Counted from the stretch's first letter, positions 6,461 to 15,870 are shown. The stretch is DNA of 64,000 bases from an uncultured Dorea sp. (GCA_910589275.1 CAJUTH010000010.1:1-64000), one strand, 5' to 3'. Notes: generated by a model not told the origin, from the letters alone. Program-made: numbers and translations.

Positions 6461-8038
6461 TCAGTAATAATAACTGTCAAATACTTCTTTTGCCACATCA
6501 ACCGCTCTTTTTGTTCCGTCAGACTCCTCAACGATCACACTGATCACAAGTTCCGGATTGTCAATATTCGTAAATCCCACAAACCATGAATGATTCTGGT
6601 CCGAAGATTCCATGCTGTATTCCGCCGTTCCAGTCTTCCCGGCCACCGAATAGCTCTGTCCGCTCAAAACCGAAGCTGTTCCATAATTTACCACATCCGC
6701 CATATAAGCCTTTAGCTGGGAAGCTTCTGCCAGCGTCATCAAATCCTTGTACTCTTCCGGCGTAGTCTCCGATATGATTGTTCCCTTATAGTTCGTAACA
6801 GAATCCACCAGATATGGTTTCATCAAATAACCGCCGTTGGCAATGGAGGCCGTAATCAGCGCCATCTGGTAAGGGCTCACCTGCGTCTCTCCCTGTCCCA
6901 TAGCTGTCATCATCTTGTCCGCCATCGAATCATCCTTGTCAAGACGGAAACTGCTCTTTGCAGTCGAAAAATCACCGGGAAGTTTGGAGCCAATCAAAAG
7001 CTCTTTTGCCGTATTCCGGTATTTTGCCACATCCAGATTCATGCCAATGCTGCAGAAGGACGCATTACAGGAGTTCGCAAAAGACGCCGTAAGATCCTCC
7101 GATCCATGGACATTATGTCCCGCGCAGGGTATGGTCGTATCCCCATAACTGATTTCTCCGGCACATTCATAACTGTAATCAAAATAATCGTCCGGATGTT
7201 CTCTCATATATTCCAGCGCAGTTACAATCTTAAAGGTAGAACCGGGCGCATACATGCCCTGAGACGCACGGTTCAGCAGAATACTATCCGGATCAGAATT
7301 CAGCCACTCCCAATTCTCAATTACCGCATTTGGGTCGAAGGAAGGCTTTGAAACCATAGTCAATATCTTACCGGTACTAGGTTCCATCACAATCACGGCC
7401 CCCTTGCTGTCTCCCAATGCATAATAGGCCGCGGTCTGCAGATCTACATCCAGTGTAGTCACCACATTATCTCCTATATTTTTCTGATCTTGAAACTCTC
7501 TCCTGAGTTTTTCCAATATAAAGGCATTCGAAGTCAGAAGTTCAAAGTTCGCAGTCGACTCCAAGCCTGATTTTCCCTGAACTGAATACCCTACCACATG
7601 TGCAAAAATATCTCCATAAGGATAATAGCGGTATTCACTGCCGTCTTCCGCAGTATCGGTCTCTGCCAGTACGTTACCGCTGCGGTCAAGAATTTTTCCC
7701 CGGACCACCCGGTCTGCCATAGAATCAAGTCTGGGATTGTATGGGCTCTTTATAATATCCCCGCTGGCTGAGACTGTAAAATAACCGATATATCCCATCA
7801 GCATCAGAAACAGTCCGACAAATGCGTAGGTTACTCTTGCAAATTCTTTATTTACGGCGCGCTTTTTCTTTTCCCGGAGGTACTCTTCTCTTTTTACTGC
7901 TCTCCGCTCTCTCCAGCTTAACCGGTCTCTCTCTCTCTTTTTCCGGTCCCTCTCTTCTGCTTCTCTCAGCTCGTAGCTCCTCTGCTTTTTTCCTCTTCTT
8001 GATTCGTAACTGTTGTTGTTCCCTTTTCTTTCTCTCAA
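6461..8038 (-). CDS. penicillin-binding transpeptidase (class B PBP)
   Basis: 525 residues from a TTG with AGGAAG upstream. One membrane helix (about 70-90) leads into a dimerisation region and a transpeptidase domain with S267-T-F-K270, the SCN motif in SFANSCNASF and K468-T-G. It cross-links peptidoglycan outside the membrane, probably paired with the FtsW/RodA glycosyltransferase encoded just upstream. The first 65 residues are almost all Arg, Lys and Glu and lie in a 191-bp out-of-frame overlap with the 3' end of that gene. No ATG, GTG or TTG was seen between this start and the membrane helix, so the overlap seems real. Confidence 0.9.
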   Translation of the reverse strand: MRERKGNNNSYESRRGKKQRSYELREAEERDRKKRERDRLSWRERRAVKREEYLREKKKRAVNKEFARVTYAFVGLFLMLMGYIGYFTVSASGDIIKSPYNPRLDSMADRVVRGKILDRSGNVLAETDTAEDGSEYRYYPYGDIFAHVVGYSVQGKSGLESTANFELLTSNAFILEKLRREFQDQKNIGDNVVTTLDVDLQTAAYYALGDSKGAVIVMEPSTGKILTMVSKPSFDPNAVIENWEWLNSDPDSILLNRASQGMYAPGSTFKIVTALEYMREHPDDYFDYSYECAGEISYGDTTIPCAGHNVHGSEDLTASFANSCNASFCSIGMNLDVAKYRNTAKELLIGSKLPGDFSTAKSSFRLDKDDSMADKMMTAMGQGETQVSPYQMALITASIANGGYLMKPYLVDSVTNYKGTIISETTPEEYKDLMTLAEASQLKAYMADVVNYGTASVLSGQSYSVAGKTGTAEYSMESSDQNHSWFVGFTNIDNPELVISVIVEESDGTKRAVDVAKEVFDSYYY

Positions 8039-9347
8039 TCTTCTCTTCCTCGTCTTCTCTCAGAATATAGAGTCCCTGAATAATTGCAAACATAATCAAC
8101 GTACTTAAGAGTGAACTGCCTCCATAGCTGACCAACGGAAGGGTAACTCCCGTAGAAGGAATAAATTTTGTCACTCCGCCGATGGTTAGAAACACCTGAA
8201 AGATATAACAGGTTCCAAGTCCCAGAGCCACCAGCTTATAAAACTGGTTCCTAAGCTGCATGGCAATATTTAAAAACATCACATAGCAGCTCAGACAGAT
8301 CAGCGTTACGCAGAGAGCAAAAATAATACCCAGTTCCTCTGCAATCGCTGAAAATATAAAATCCTCTGCGGCAACCGGTATCGTATCCGGCTGTCCCTGG
8401 CAAAGCCCCATACCGAGCCATCCGCCGGTTCCGATTGCAAACAGCGACTGCGCCACCTGATATCCCCCGTTATCGTAAGCGGCAAAGGGATCCTTCCATG
8501 CCAAAACCCTTGTCCTGACATGCCCAAACAAATGATACGCAACCACTGAAGCCGCTCCGCCTGCCGAAAGCCCCGCCGCTATATAAAGGGGCTGCCTTGT
8601 AGCAACGTACAGCATAGCAAGGTATACAATAAAGATAATCAATGCCGCCCCCAGGTCAGTGGAAGCAACCAGAATCAATACATGAACTGCAGCGATTACC
8701 GTAGTAATTACCACATTTTTAAACTCCCTAGACGCTTTAAAACTCGCCGCCACATAGAAAACAAATACAATCTTTACCAGTTCCGAAGGCTGGATACTGA
8801 TGCCTGCAATCGTAAATCCGAGCTTCGCGCCATAAGATACCTGCCCCATTACCGCAACTACGCCCAGTGAAATGAGGCCGCCTATGGCATAGAACGTCCT
8901 CCATTCCGCCAAAAGCTTAACTCTGCGTATGATAATCGGAATCGCAAGGCTGATCCCGATAGCTCCTGACGCTATCAAAAACTGCTTCAATGCCTTCTCG
9001 TACGAGAGTCTGGTCAGCATAATCAATCCAATGCACAAAAGCATGCACATATTATTTACCACAAGCCTTGACACCTTAGGATACAGACGCGTATACAAAA
9101 GGATCGTAGCAGCAAAAAAAAGCATCTGTGCCAGATAAAATCCTGCAACCTTCAAATCGTCCATCTCCAGATACAGAACAATAAATGCAATGAGCTGCAG
9201 CATAAACATCAAAATATTCTGCCGGAGCAGAAGCGCCTTTTTCTTTTCCGCATCATGATATCCAAATATGGTAAAACAAAGGTACGTATACATGATGATT
9301 ATCACAATTATGATATATTTTGAAAGCTCTACTATAATATTAACCAA
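7848..9347 (-). CDS. FtsW/RodA/SpoVE family peptidoglycan glycosyltransferase
   Basis: 499 residues from a TTG with AGGTGA just upstream, overlapping the end region of the U32 gene's ribosome spacing. About ten membrane helices with SEDS motifs: GFTIAGISIQPSELVKI, STDLGAALIIF, and IPVAAEDFIFSAIAEELG followed by the C-terminal GVTLPLVSYGGSSLLS. SEDS proteins polymerise lipid II with a partner class B PBP, here the next gene. The last 80 residues are a cytoplasmic, highly charged tail that overlaps the start of the PBP gene. Whether it serves division, elongation or spore cortex cannot be read from sequence alone. Confidence 0.92.
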   Translation of the reverse strand: MVNIIVELSKYIIIVIIIMYTYLCFTIFGYHDAEKKKALLLRQNILMFMLQLIAFIVLYLEMDDLKVAGFYLAQMLFFAATILLYTRLYPKVSRLVVNNMCMLLCIGLIMLTRLSYEKALKQFLIASGAIGISLAIPIIIRRVKLLAEWRTFYAIGGLISLGVVAVMGQVSYGAKLGFTIAGISIQPSELVKIVFVFYVAASFKASREFKNVVITTVIAAVHVLILVASTDLGAALIIFIVYLAMLYVATRQPLYIAAGLSAGGAASVVAYHLFGHVRTRVLAWKDPFAAYDNGGYQVAQSLFAIGTGGWLGMGLCQGQPDTIPVAAEDFIFSAIAEELGIIFALCVTLICLSCYVMFLNIAMQLRNQFYKLVALGLGTCYIFQVFLTIGGVTKFIPSTGVTLPLVSYGGSSLLSTLIMFAIIQGLYILREDEEEKIERKKREQQQLRIKKRKKAEELRAERSRREGPEKERERPVKLERAESSKKRRVPPGKEKARRK

Positions 9348-9355
9348 TCTATCAC

Positions 9356-11503
9356 CTACTTTACACCCCGTTTAAAATGTCCCCTTGTAAAATCTCCTTT
9401 TGGAGCAGAGACTTTTTCTCCCCTTTGATACGCCGCTGTATATAAATCCAAAATTTCTCTCGTCTTTTTCTCATTTTCCGTACTAAACTGCAGCCTGACA
9501 GACCTAACTCCAAGCTCCCTAACCTGCCTGTACTGATCGGAAAGCATCAGCGGCGCTGAATTATAAATTACATTATAACAGTAAAGGCATTCATTTTTCA
9601 CTATATTTTTCTTGTTCTGACGGTCTGTCATAGAAATGTATCCCGGCCTGCCGTCACATTTTCGCGTATTTTTCTTCACACAGCCGGCCGAAACCATCAC
9701 CGGAAGATACCCGTATACAACAAGCTCCATATTCCGGGCCCTAAGTTCCTGCAATTCCCATCGGTTTAATTCTACAGGTAAAGTAACGACATCCGGCGAA
9801 AATTCTCCAAAAAAGTCTTTCGCATATTGATTCCACTGATAAATACTGCTGTCTGTCGCAGTAGGAATTTCCGGTTTCTGTTTTCTCGCATAGAGAAGGC
9901 TCTCCAGATTACGTACCATCACCCCGTCAAACAACTCGGCAAGTTCCATAAAATGTTTATCGTAAAAATCTTTTGCCTCCTGTCTGAAAATCCTAGCCAT
10001 TGCAAAGTACACTTTCCGCCCGGAATCTCTCAGCCTAAGAAGCTGTCTTTGCAGTTTCTCCCTTTCGCCTGGCGCAGCCCAGAGCGCATCCTCCACGTAA
10101 ATTCTATGAATTCCCGTGTAACTGCCGACCGCTTCTAACTGCTCCACCGATTCCACCGATACGCTGATTTCCATGCAATCCGGCACAATATCCGTTTCCT
10201 GCTTCTGTATATATTCCTTTCCGGATATCCGAATATTATCCGGCCTTTCCTTCCGAAAGTCCTGAAGAATCTGCTCTTCAAGAGCCTCCATGCCTCTGCG
10301 CCGAAGTTCATTCACAGCCTGAATCGGAAGAAAAACATCTCCATCAATGCTAATCTCTATCTCCTCAAAAGCAAAGGGCGTATTGCCCGTCTTCCTAAGC
10401 TGCTTTTCAAGCCGTTCTTTTGTTACCGGCTGGCTGGCGGCCGGCTCTGGTACAGGCCCTGTCACTTCGGCGTCCTTCCCGCCGGACTGCAGATATAATG
10501 TAACATGTTTCCCGGCAGAAATCATCATTTTCCCGTTAACTTTTTCCTGAATCTTCCTTTCTCCTATCCGTTCAGTCCGTTCTTCTTGTTTCGGACGTTT
10601 TAGGGAAAGCATCTCTTTTCCATTATGCCGATAATAATAACCGTCACAATACCCGCGTCTCTGATACACCCGTTCCAGTTCCCTGATGTCCTTTTCCGAT
10701 ACATGGTACCCCTCCCCGCCCGAAGCCAGATAAAGATCCAGATACTTTCGGTACATTCCTGTAACCGCCGCCACATACTCAGGCTGCTTCATACGCCCTT
10801 CAATTTTAAAGGAATCGATACCGCTTTTGATTAAATCCGGTATCGCCTGTATCGTACATAGATCCTTCAGACTTAAAATATCCTTTGCCTGCCCTTTCCC
10901 CGCCGCATAAGAAAGCCTGCAGGGCTGGGCGCATTGGCCTCTGTTGCCGCTGCGTCCTCCAATCATGCTGCTTAACAAACACTGTCCGGAATAACAGTAG
11001 CAGAGAGCTCCATGAACAAAGCACTCCACCTCAAGGCCCGTATTGCCGCTGATTTCCTGAATTTCCGACAAAGACAGTTCCCTTGCCGGAACAACCCGCG
11101 TCACTCCCAGGGATTCTAAATATTTCGCTGAAATCACATTTGTTACCGTCATCTGCGTACTTGCATGAATGGAAAGTCCCGGAAACTGCTTCCTCACATA
11201 ATCCAGCACGCCCATATCCTGAACAATCACCGCGTCCAGCCCCTGCTGATAAAAAGGAATCAGATACTCATATAAATCCGCAAATTCTCTCTCCTTTACA
11301 AGCGTATTAACTGTCAGATACAGCTTCCTCCCATGCAGATGCACATAATCAATTGCTGACAATAATTCATCTTTATTAAAATTAACCGCATAGGCCCGGG
11401 CTCCGAACCTCTCGCCGCCTGCGTAAACCGCATCGGCTCCCGCACAGACCGCCGCCTTTAATGTTTCATAATCACCTGCCGGTGCCAAAATTTCAATCGC
11501 CAA
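9356..11503 (-). CDS. U32 family peptidase with DUF3656-type extension
   Basis: 715 residues. N-terminal U32 domain with ILAPAGDYETLKAAVCAGADAVYAGG and the signature ECFVHGALCYCYSGQCLLSSMIGGRSGNRGQCAQPCR around residues 158-195, containing the conserved Cys cluster. A middle DUF3656-like region (about 290-430) and a second barrel-like part (about 450-690) with further Cys (CVKKNTRKCDG, CLYCYN) follow. U32 proteins include proven tRNA/23S rRNA hydroxylation enzymes (TrhP, RlhA) as well as putative collagenases, so an RNA-modification role is as likely as proteolysis. The gene ends 8 bp before the FtsW/RodA start. Confidence 0.88.
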   Translation of the reverse strand: MAIEILAPAGDYETLKAAVCAGADAVYAGGERFGARAYAVNFNKDELLSAIDYVHLHGRKLYLTVNTLVKEREFADLYEYLIPFYQQGLDAVIVQDMGVLDYVRKQFPGLSIHASTQMTVTNVISAKYLESLGVTRVVPARELSLSEIQEISGNTGLEVECFVHGALCYCYSGQCLLSSMIGGRSGNRGQCAQPCRLSYAAGKGQAKDILSLKDLCTIQAIPDLIKSGIDSFKIEGRMKQPEYVAAVTGMYRKYLDLYLASGGEGYHVSEKDIRELERVYQRRGYCDGYYYRHNGKEMLSLKRPKQEERTERIGERKIQEKVNGKMMISAGKHVTLYLQSGGKDAEVTGPVPEPAASQPVTKERLEKQLRKTGNTPFAFEEIEISIDGDVFLPIQAVNELRRRGMEALEEQILQDFRKERPDNIRISGKEYIQKQETDIVPDCMEISVSVESVEQLEAVGSYTGIHRIYVEDALWAAPGEREKLQRQLLRLRDSGRKVYFAMARIFRQEAKDFYDKHFMELAELFDGVMVRNLESLLYARKQKPEIPTATDSSIYQWNQYAKDFFGEFSPDVVTLPVELNRWELQELRARNMELVVYGYLPVMVSAGCVKKNTRKCDGRPGYISMTDRQNKKNIVKNECLYCYNVIYNSAPLMLSDQYRQVRELGVRSVRLQFSTENEKKTREILDLYTAAYQRGEKVSAPKGDFTRGHFKRGVK

Positions 11504-11520
11504 TTCCTACTCCTATATCG

Positions 11521-11550
11521 AAATAAGGCTGTCATCCGACAGCCTTATTT
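11521..11550 (-). terminator. hairpin spanning the zapA stop codon
   Basis: Inverted repeat AAATAAGGCTGTC / GACAGCCTTATTT with a 4-nt loop; the zapA TAA lies inside the stem. Only a short T-rich tail follows, so it may attenuate rather than fully stop transcription into the U32 gene. Confidence 0.5.
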
Positions 11551-11958
11551 ACCCTTGCTATTCTTCATCTCAGTTTCTAACTGTACAATCTTCATCTGCA
11601 GCGCCCGATTCTCTTCTTTCAGTTTGTCCAAAGTCTTATCCGCATTCTCCAGCTTAATCTGTACAGAAATCAATTCGTGCTTGAGATCGTACATCTCCTT
11701 ATCCTTCGCCTCAATATCGCTCTCCAGAGTACCGCCCTGCTTCTTCGCTTTAAAATAATCGTCCGCAATATTCAATGCAAGAAGAATGCTTCTAGTCTCC
11801 GCGCTCTGCTTGCGATAGCCTTCGCTGCTGGTGCATTCTTCCAACTTGTGATTCAAATAGGTGGAAACTCTCTGCAAATATTCTTCACTTTCAAATCCGC
11901 TTAAGGTAAATACCTTCCCGCCAATCAATACCTCTGTATAATTCTTTGATGATGCCAT
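11545..11958 (-). CDS. zapA: cell division protein ZapA
   Basis: 137 residues from an ATG with GGGAGG upstream; the 13 extra in-frame codons upstream lack such a site. The N-terminal domain (NYTEVLIGGKVFTLSGFESEEYLQRVSTYLNHKLEE) is typical of ZapA, followed by a helix with SILLALNIADDYFK and a long coiled coil (residues 80-135). ZapA binds FtsZ and cross-links filaments at the Z ring. In Lachnospiraceae it commonly precedes the U32 peptidase gene, as here. Confidence 0.9.
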   Translation of the reverse strand: MASSKNYTEVLIGGKVFTLSGFESEEYLQRVSTYLNHKLEECTSSEGYRKQSAETRSILLALNIADDYFKAKKQGGTLESDIEAKDKEMYDLKHELISVQIKLENADKTLDKLKEENRALQMKIVQLETEMKNSKGK

Positions 11959-12033
11959 CGCAACCTCCCACTCCTTTGCGTAAAACTCTGTAACCATTAT
12001 AAACTATAAGTCCGTAAAAACCAACTATTTTCT

Positions 12034-13032
12034 TCATTTTGATAACGAAATCCCCAGATGCCCATAGGCTAACTCCGTAGCCACTCGTCCTCTGGGCGTT
12101 CTCTGAATGAATCCGTTCTTAAGCAGATAGGGTTCATACACATCCTCTATCGTTCCCGAATCCTCCCCCACAGACGCCGCCAGTGTCTCCAAGCCTACCG
12201 GACCTCCGCCAAATTTGTGGATCATCGTCAAAAGAATGTTCCGGTCTACATGATCCAAACCATATTTATCCACATCCAGAAGATCAAGAGCCATGTCCGC
12301 CGCCTCTCTGGTTATTGCTCCGTCATACCTCACTTGAGCAAAATCCCGCACCCGCTTAAGCAGACGGTTCGCAAGTCTTGGCGTCCCTCTTGACCTTCTT
12401 GCAAGCTCCATTGCTCCTTTCGCGTCAATCTCCACTTCCAGCACTCTGGCCGAACGCTTTATAATCGTACACAGTTCCTCCACCGTATAAAATTCCAGCC
12501 GGTTGATTACACCGAATCGATCTCTGAGCGGCGCGGTAAGCATTCCCGCTCTGGTAGTCGCCCCAACCAGCGTAAAGTGAGGAAGATCCAGCCGGATAGA
12601 CCTTGCGTTTGCTCCCTTTCCAATCATGATATCAATCGCAAAATCCTCCATTGCAGGATAAAGCACCTCCTCCACCTGCCGGTTCAGCCGATGGATCTCA
12701 TCTACAAAAAGAACATCCCCTTCCTGAAGGTTATTCAAAATTGCCGCCATCTCTCCTGGTTTTTCTATGGCTGGACCTGAGGTAATCTTAATCCCTACCC
12801 CCATTTCATTTGCAATGATCCCTGCAAGGGTAGTCTTGCCAAGTCCCGGAGGCCCGTAAAACAGTACATGATCCAACGCCTCCCCTCGCTCCTTGGCCGC
12901 GGCAATGTAAATCTTTAGCATCTCTTTCGCCTTGGCCTGTCCAATATAATCATCCAGAGTCTGGGGCCGTAAATGACTCTCAATCTTTACGTCTTCCTCC
13001 AGATTCTCAGTCGTAATAATTCTTCTTCCCAT
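12034..13032 (-). CDS. ruvB: Holliday junction branch migration helicase RuvB
   Basis: 332 residues, the usual length. AAA+ ATPase with Walker A GPPGLGKTT near residue 60, Walker B VDEIHR, sensor I VGATTRAG and the arginine-finger region PLRDRFG. The C-terminal winged helix ends with TPRGRVAT. RuvB hexamers drive branch migration at Holliday junctions loaded by RuvA, encoded immediately upstream with a 12-bp gap. Confidence 0.98.
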   Translation of the reverse strand: MGRRIITTENLEEDVKIESHLRPQTLDDYIGQAKAKEMLKIYIAAAKERGEALDHVLFYGPPGLGKTTLAGIIANEMGVGIKITSGPAIEKPGEMAAILNNLQEGDVLFVDEIHRLNRQVEEVLYPAMEDFAIDIMIGKGANARSIRLDLPHFTLVGATTRAGMLTAPLRDRFGVINRLEFYTVEELCTIIKRSARVLEVEIDAKGAMELARRSRGTPRLANRLLKRVRDFAQVRYDGAITREAADMALDLLDVDKYGLDHVDRNILLTMIHKFGGGPVGLETLAASVGEDSGTIEDVYEPYLLKNGFIQRTPRGRVATELAYGHLGISLSK

Positions 13033-13044
13033 AATTCCCCTCTG

Positions 13045-13650
13045 CTACACCATGTATTTTAAAGCTTGTTTGAGGATATCTTCTACCTTAGTATCCGGCG
13101 TAACCAGAACCCGCCGGACAGCTTTTTGAGCCTCAGTGCTTCCGTATCCCAAAGCTATCAGAGCCGCTGCCGCATCCTGCTGTATATCCCCGGCCAGAGC
13201 GCCTTCCCCGGCCTCGGAATCCTCCTGCTCATGGTTCAGCGCATCTTCTAAGTGCAGTTTATCCTTCAATTCCAAGATCAGTTTTTCCGCCGTCTTTTTT
13301 CCGATCCCCTGCGAGGCTGAAATCGCTTTCACGTCATTGGAGAAAACTGCAAATCTCAGGTCGTCTGCCGAAAGCTGTGATAAGATGCTTAAGCCTCCCT
13401 TCGGTCCGATACCGCTGACCGTAATCACCTGTTTAAATACGGTCAGATCATCTTTGGATAAGAATCCAAAAAGCTGCATAGAATCCTCCTTCACGTTCAA
13501 AAAAGTATGTATCGTTACTTCCGTACCTGTCTGGGGAAGCTTTGCCATCACTCTTCCCGGCATATAGATCCCATAGCCAACACCGCCCACATCAACAACA
13601 GCCTTGCTTTCTTCTATTGCCGCAAGCCGTCCTCTTATATATGAAATCAT
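13045..13650 (-). CDS. ruvA: Holliday junction DNA helicase subunit RuvA
   Basis: 201 residues from an ATG preceded by AGGAGG. N-terminal OB fold (MISYIRGRLAAIEESKAVVDVGGVGYGIYMPG), two helix-hairpin-helix motifs (VSGIGPKGGLSIL and SQGIGKKTAEKLILELKDK), then a flexible linker and the small C-terminal domain (DAAAALIALGYGSTEAQKAVRRV) that contacts RuvB. It binds and flattens Holliday junctions. Its ribosome site lies inside the end of the preceding membrane-protein gene, indicating coupling. Confidence 0.97.
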   Translation of the reverse strand: MISYIRGRLAAIEESKAVVDVGGVGYGIYMPGRVMAKLPQTGTEVTIHTFLNVKEDSMQLFGFLSKDDLTVFKQVITVSGIGPKGGLSILSQLSADDLRFAVFSNDVKAISASQGIGKKTAEKLILELKDKLHLEDALNHEQEDSEAGEGALAGDIQQDAAAALIALGYGSTEAQKAVRRVLVTPDTKVEDILKQALKYMV

Positions 13651-13663
13651 CTTAAACCTCCTA

Positions 13664-14185
13664 TCAGCCTTCAAAACCTGTACGCAGATTCACCAGACGT
13701 TTTAACATCTCATTAGCCGTAATTCCAATAATTAAGCCGGTTATAAGCCCGGCAGTCAGCAGTACCGGCAGATAATATGCCACACTGTAAGTCTCTACTA
13801 CAAGCATGGCAACTATAAGCTGTCCTATATTGTGGCTTACGCCTCCTGCAATGCTGATCCCCATTATGCTGAAACCGCCGCTTCTCTTCAAAATTGTCAT
13901 CACTGTCAAACTCAGCAGCCCTCCCGCCAGACTATAGAGGATCCCAAACAGGCTGCCGAACATAAATCCAGACAAAACAACTCTTGTTACTGACAGCAGG
14001 TATGCCGACTTCACATTCATCTTATACAGTGCTATCACAATAATCAAATTAGCAAGTCCCAGTTTCACCCCCGGTATTCCGATATGAAAGGGAATCAGCG
14101 ACTCCACATAGCTAAATATCAGGGCCAGTGCGGTAAACACTCCAAAATAAGCTGCCCGAACCTTCAAAAATAACCCTCCCCGCAA
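13664..14185 (-). CDS. Gx transporter family protein (Hpre_diP_synt_I)
   Basis: 173 residues with five or six membrane helices. The family signature is SLIPFHIGIPGVKLGLANLI, the Gly-rich FMFGSLFGILYSLAGGLLS and GISIAGGVSHNIGQLIVA. The family was once annotated as heptaprenyl diphosphate synthase component I but resembles ECF-type S components, and its substrate is unproven. It follows a NusG-domain-II protein and lies near apbE, a frequent Firmicute arrangement linked to extracytosolic flavin/redox modules. Confidence 0.85.
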   Translation of the reverse strand: MRGGLFLKVRAAYFGVFTALALIFSYVESLIPFHIGIPGVKLGLANLIIVIALYKMNVKSAYLLSVTRVVLSGFMFGSLFGILYSLAGGLLSLTVMTILKRSGGFSIMGISIAGGVSHNIGQLIVAMLVVETYSVAYYLPVLLTAGLITGLIIGITANEMLKRLVNLRTGFEG

Positions 14186-14221
14186 CTTCTATGCTGATGA
14201 TGAAAGACCATTCACATCCAT

Positions 14222-14581
14222 CTAATTTGTCACCATATCGATCTTACTATCCGTTTTGGAACGGATCTCCACAATAACCTTATTGGGGAGGCAGATAATA
14301 TTCTCATTACTCGCAGAAATAGCCCTCTGATGGACACAGAGCTGATCCGGGCAGTCTGCTTCTATCATATCTGCCCGTCCATTCTTAATCTCTAATATGT
14401 TGCTGCCTCCATTGATCGTAATCTCTTGATCTTCATTCAAACTGTAAGTGCCGGTAAGCTCCCCGTTCACCTTGACAATCACTTCACCTGCTCCCGTATT
14501 GCGGAGAAGCTGGTGGGAAAAATATGCACAAGCCGCCACGCACAACACGATAATAATTAATATCCAGTCTTTTTTCTTCAT
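14222..14581 (-). CDS. NusG domain II-containing membrane-anchored protein
   Basis: 119 residues. One N-terminal helix (residues 6-22, ILIIIVLCVAACAYF) followed by an extracytosolic NusG-II type beta domain (VIVKVNGELTGTYSLNEDQEITINGGSN, then DCPDQLCVHQ with the conserved pair of Cys and IICLPNKVIVEI). The Cys-Pro-Asp-x-x-Cys motif is characteristic of this family. Function unknown; neighbours suggest a link to membrane redox chemistry with ApbE and Rnf. It is the first gene of the minus-strand run that reaches ytfJ. Confidence 0.88.
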   Translation of the reverse strand: MKKKDWILIIIVLCVAACAYFSHQLLRNTGAGEVIVKVNGELTGTYSLNEDQEITINGGSNILEIKNGRADMIEADCPDQLCVHQRAISASNENIICLPNKVIVEIRSKTDSKIDMVTN

Positions 14582-14632
14582 AAATTCTCCATCTACACTT
14601 CCTAATTCTATGTAACAATACCATCTTAGGTT

Positions 14633-14661
14633 ATTCTATCACAATAAAGGAAGTTATGCAA
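14633..14661 (-). promoter_or_regulatory. promoter upstream of the NusG-II gene
   Basis: Minus strand TTGCAT, 17-bp spacer, TAGAAT. It may serve the whole co-directional run of genes down to about 4.45 kb. Confidence 0.55.
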
Positions 14662-14707
14662 TCACGTGTTCGAATTTGATTTTGCGTATAAATGCTATAT
14701 GCGGCAT

Positions 14708-14735
14708 TTGCATAATCTCAATTTTATGATATACT
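14708..14735 (+). promoter_or_regulatory. promoter upstream of apbE
   Basis: Plus strand TTGCAT, 16-bp spacer, TATACT, about 75 bp before the apbE start codon, divergent from the NusG-II promoter. Confidence 0.5.
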
Positions 14736-14810
14736 AGTTACTGTTCACACAGACTTTGCATCCACTGAGGCGCAAAGCTAGATATTGATTCTATGACAGC
14801 GAGGTGTAAT

Positions 14811-15791
14811 ATGAAATTTCGTAAGATAACAGGGCTTCTGATGACGGCCGTTATATTATGCATGACAGGCTGTTCTGAATTATCCAGAAAGCCCTTAAAC
14901 TATACGGGCACAGCTCTCGATACGGTGATTAACATCCAGATTTTTGACTCCCATGACGAAGAGCTGACAAAGCATTGCCAGAAAATGTGCGAAGACTATG
15001 AAGCTAAGTTCTCCCGAACCATAGAGACCAGCGAGATAGCCCAGATCAATGCTGCAAGCGGCGCCCCGGTAGAAGTATCAGACGATACGGTCACGTTAAT
15101 CAAAAAAGGAATTTATTATTGCGATATGTCAGACGGCGCCTTTGATATCACCATAGGTTCTGTCACAAGCCTCTGGGACTTTAAAGCCGATGAACCTGCT
15201 CCTCCGGCGCCGGAAGTGCTCGCAGAAGCGGCAACACATGTCAATTATAGGAAGATCTCTATTGACGGCAATACCGTGAGGCTTTTAGATCCGGCGGCCA
15301 AACTGGATCTTGGCGCCATCGCAAAGGGGTATATCGCTGACCGGCTCAAAGAATACCTAAAAGGTGAAGGCGTAAGACACGCATTGATTAATCTGGGAGG
15401 AAATGTACTTGCCATCGGCGGTAAACAAAGCGGCTCTCCTTTTAATATCGGCGTCCAGAAACCATTCGATGAAGGCGGCGAGCCAATTACTTCCGTGGGA
15501 ATCAAAAACAAATCCATTGTTACCTCCGGAACCTATCAGAGATATTTTGAGAAGGACGGCATTCTCTATCACCACATATTAAACAGTTCCAGCGGCAATC
15601 CATGCAACAACGGATTAAACAGCGTAACCATCATTACGGATTCTTCCCTGACGGCAGACGCGCTGAGCACCACATGTTTCCTGCTGGGACCAGAAGCAGG
15701 AATGAAACTGATAAACCAATTAGACAACGTAGATGCAATCTTCATCAATACAAACAATGAGATAACCTTCTCCCGTAATTATGATAAATAA
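14811..15791 (+). CDS. apbE: FAD:protein FMN transferase (ApbE lipoprotein)
   Basis: 326 residues starting at the ATG after GAGGTG. Lipoprotein signal with lipobox MTGC (Cys near residue 21). ApbE motifs follow: TALDTVINIQIFDS, SDGAFDITIGSV, KLDLGAIAKGYIADRLKEYL, ALINLGGNVLAIGG, VTSGTYQRYF and HHILNSSSGNP, and the Mg/FAD-binding TDSSLTADALSTTCF near the end. The enzyme attaches FMN through a phosphoester to Thr/Ser of target proteins outside the membrane. RnfG and RnfD, encoded a few kilobases away, are known target types. Encoded on the opposite strand from its neighbours with its own promoter and terminator. Confidence 0.95.
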   Translation: MKFRKITGLLMTAVILCMTGCSELSRKPLNYTGTALDTVINIQIFDSHDEELTKHCQKMCEDYEAKFSRTIETSEIAQINAASGAPVEVSDDTVTLIKKGIYYCDMSDGAFDITIGSVTSLWDFKADEPAPPAPEVLAEAATHVNYRKISIDGNTVRLLDPAAKLDLGAIAKGYIADRLKEYLKGEGVRHALINLGGNVLAIGGKQSGSPFNIGVQKPFDEGGEPITSVGIKNKSIVTSGTYQRYFEKDGILYHHILNSSSGNPCNNGLNSVTIITDSSLTADALSTTCFLLGPEAGMKLINQLDNVDAIFINTNNEITFSRNYDK

Positions 15792-15800
15792 ATGCACATG

Positions 15801-15839
15801 AAAAGAGAGTCCGCCGCAGATGGCAGACTCTCTTTTTTT
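15801..15839. terminator. bidirectional terminator between apbE and the Asn/Gln-rich membrane protein
   Basis: Strong inverted repeat AAAAGAGAGTC / GACTCTCTTTT with an inner GCC/GGC stem, followed by T7 on the plus strand and a shorter T-run on the minus strand. Confidence 0.85.
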
Positions 15840-15870
15840 AGGCAGTAAACTGCCATTCCCTTGCTACATT

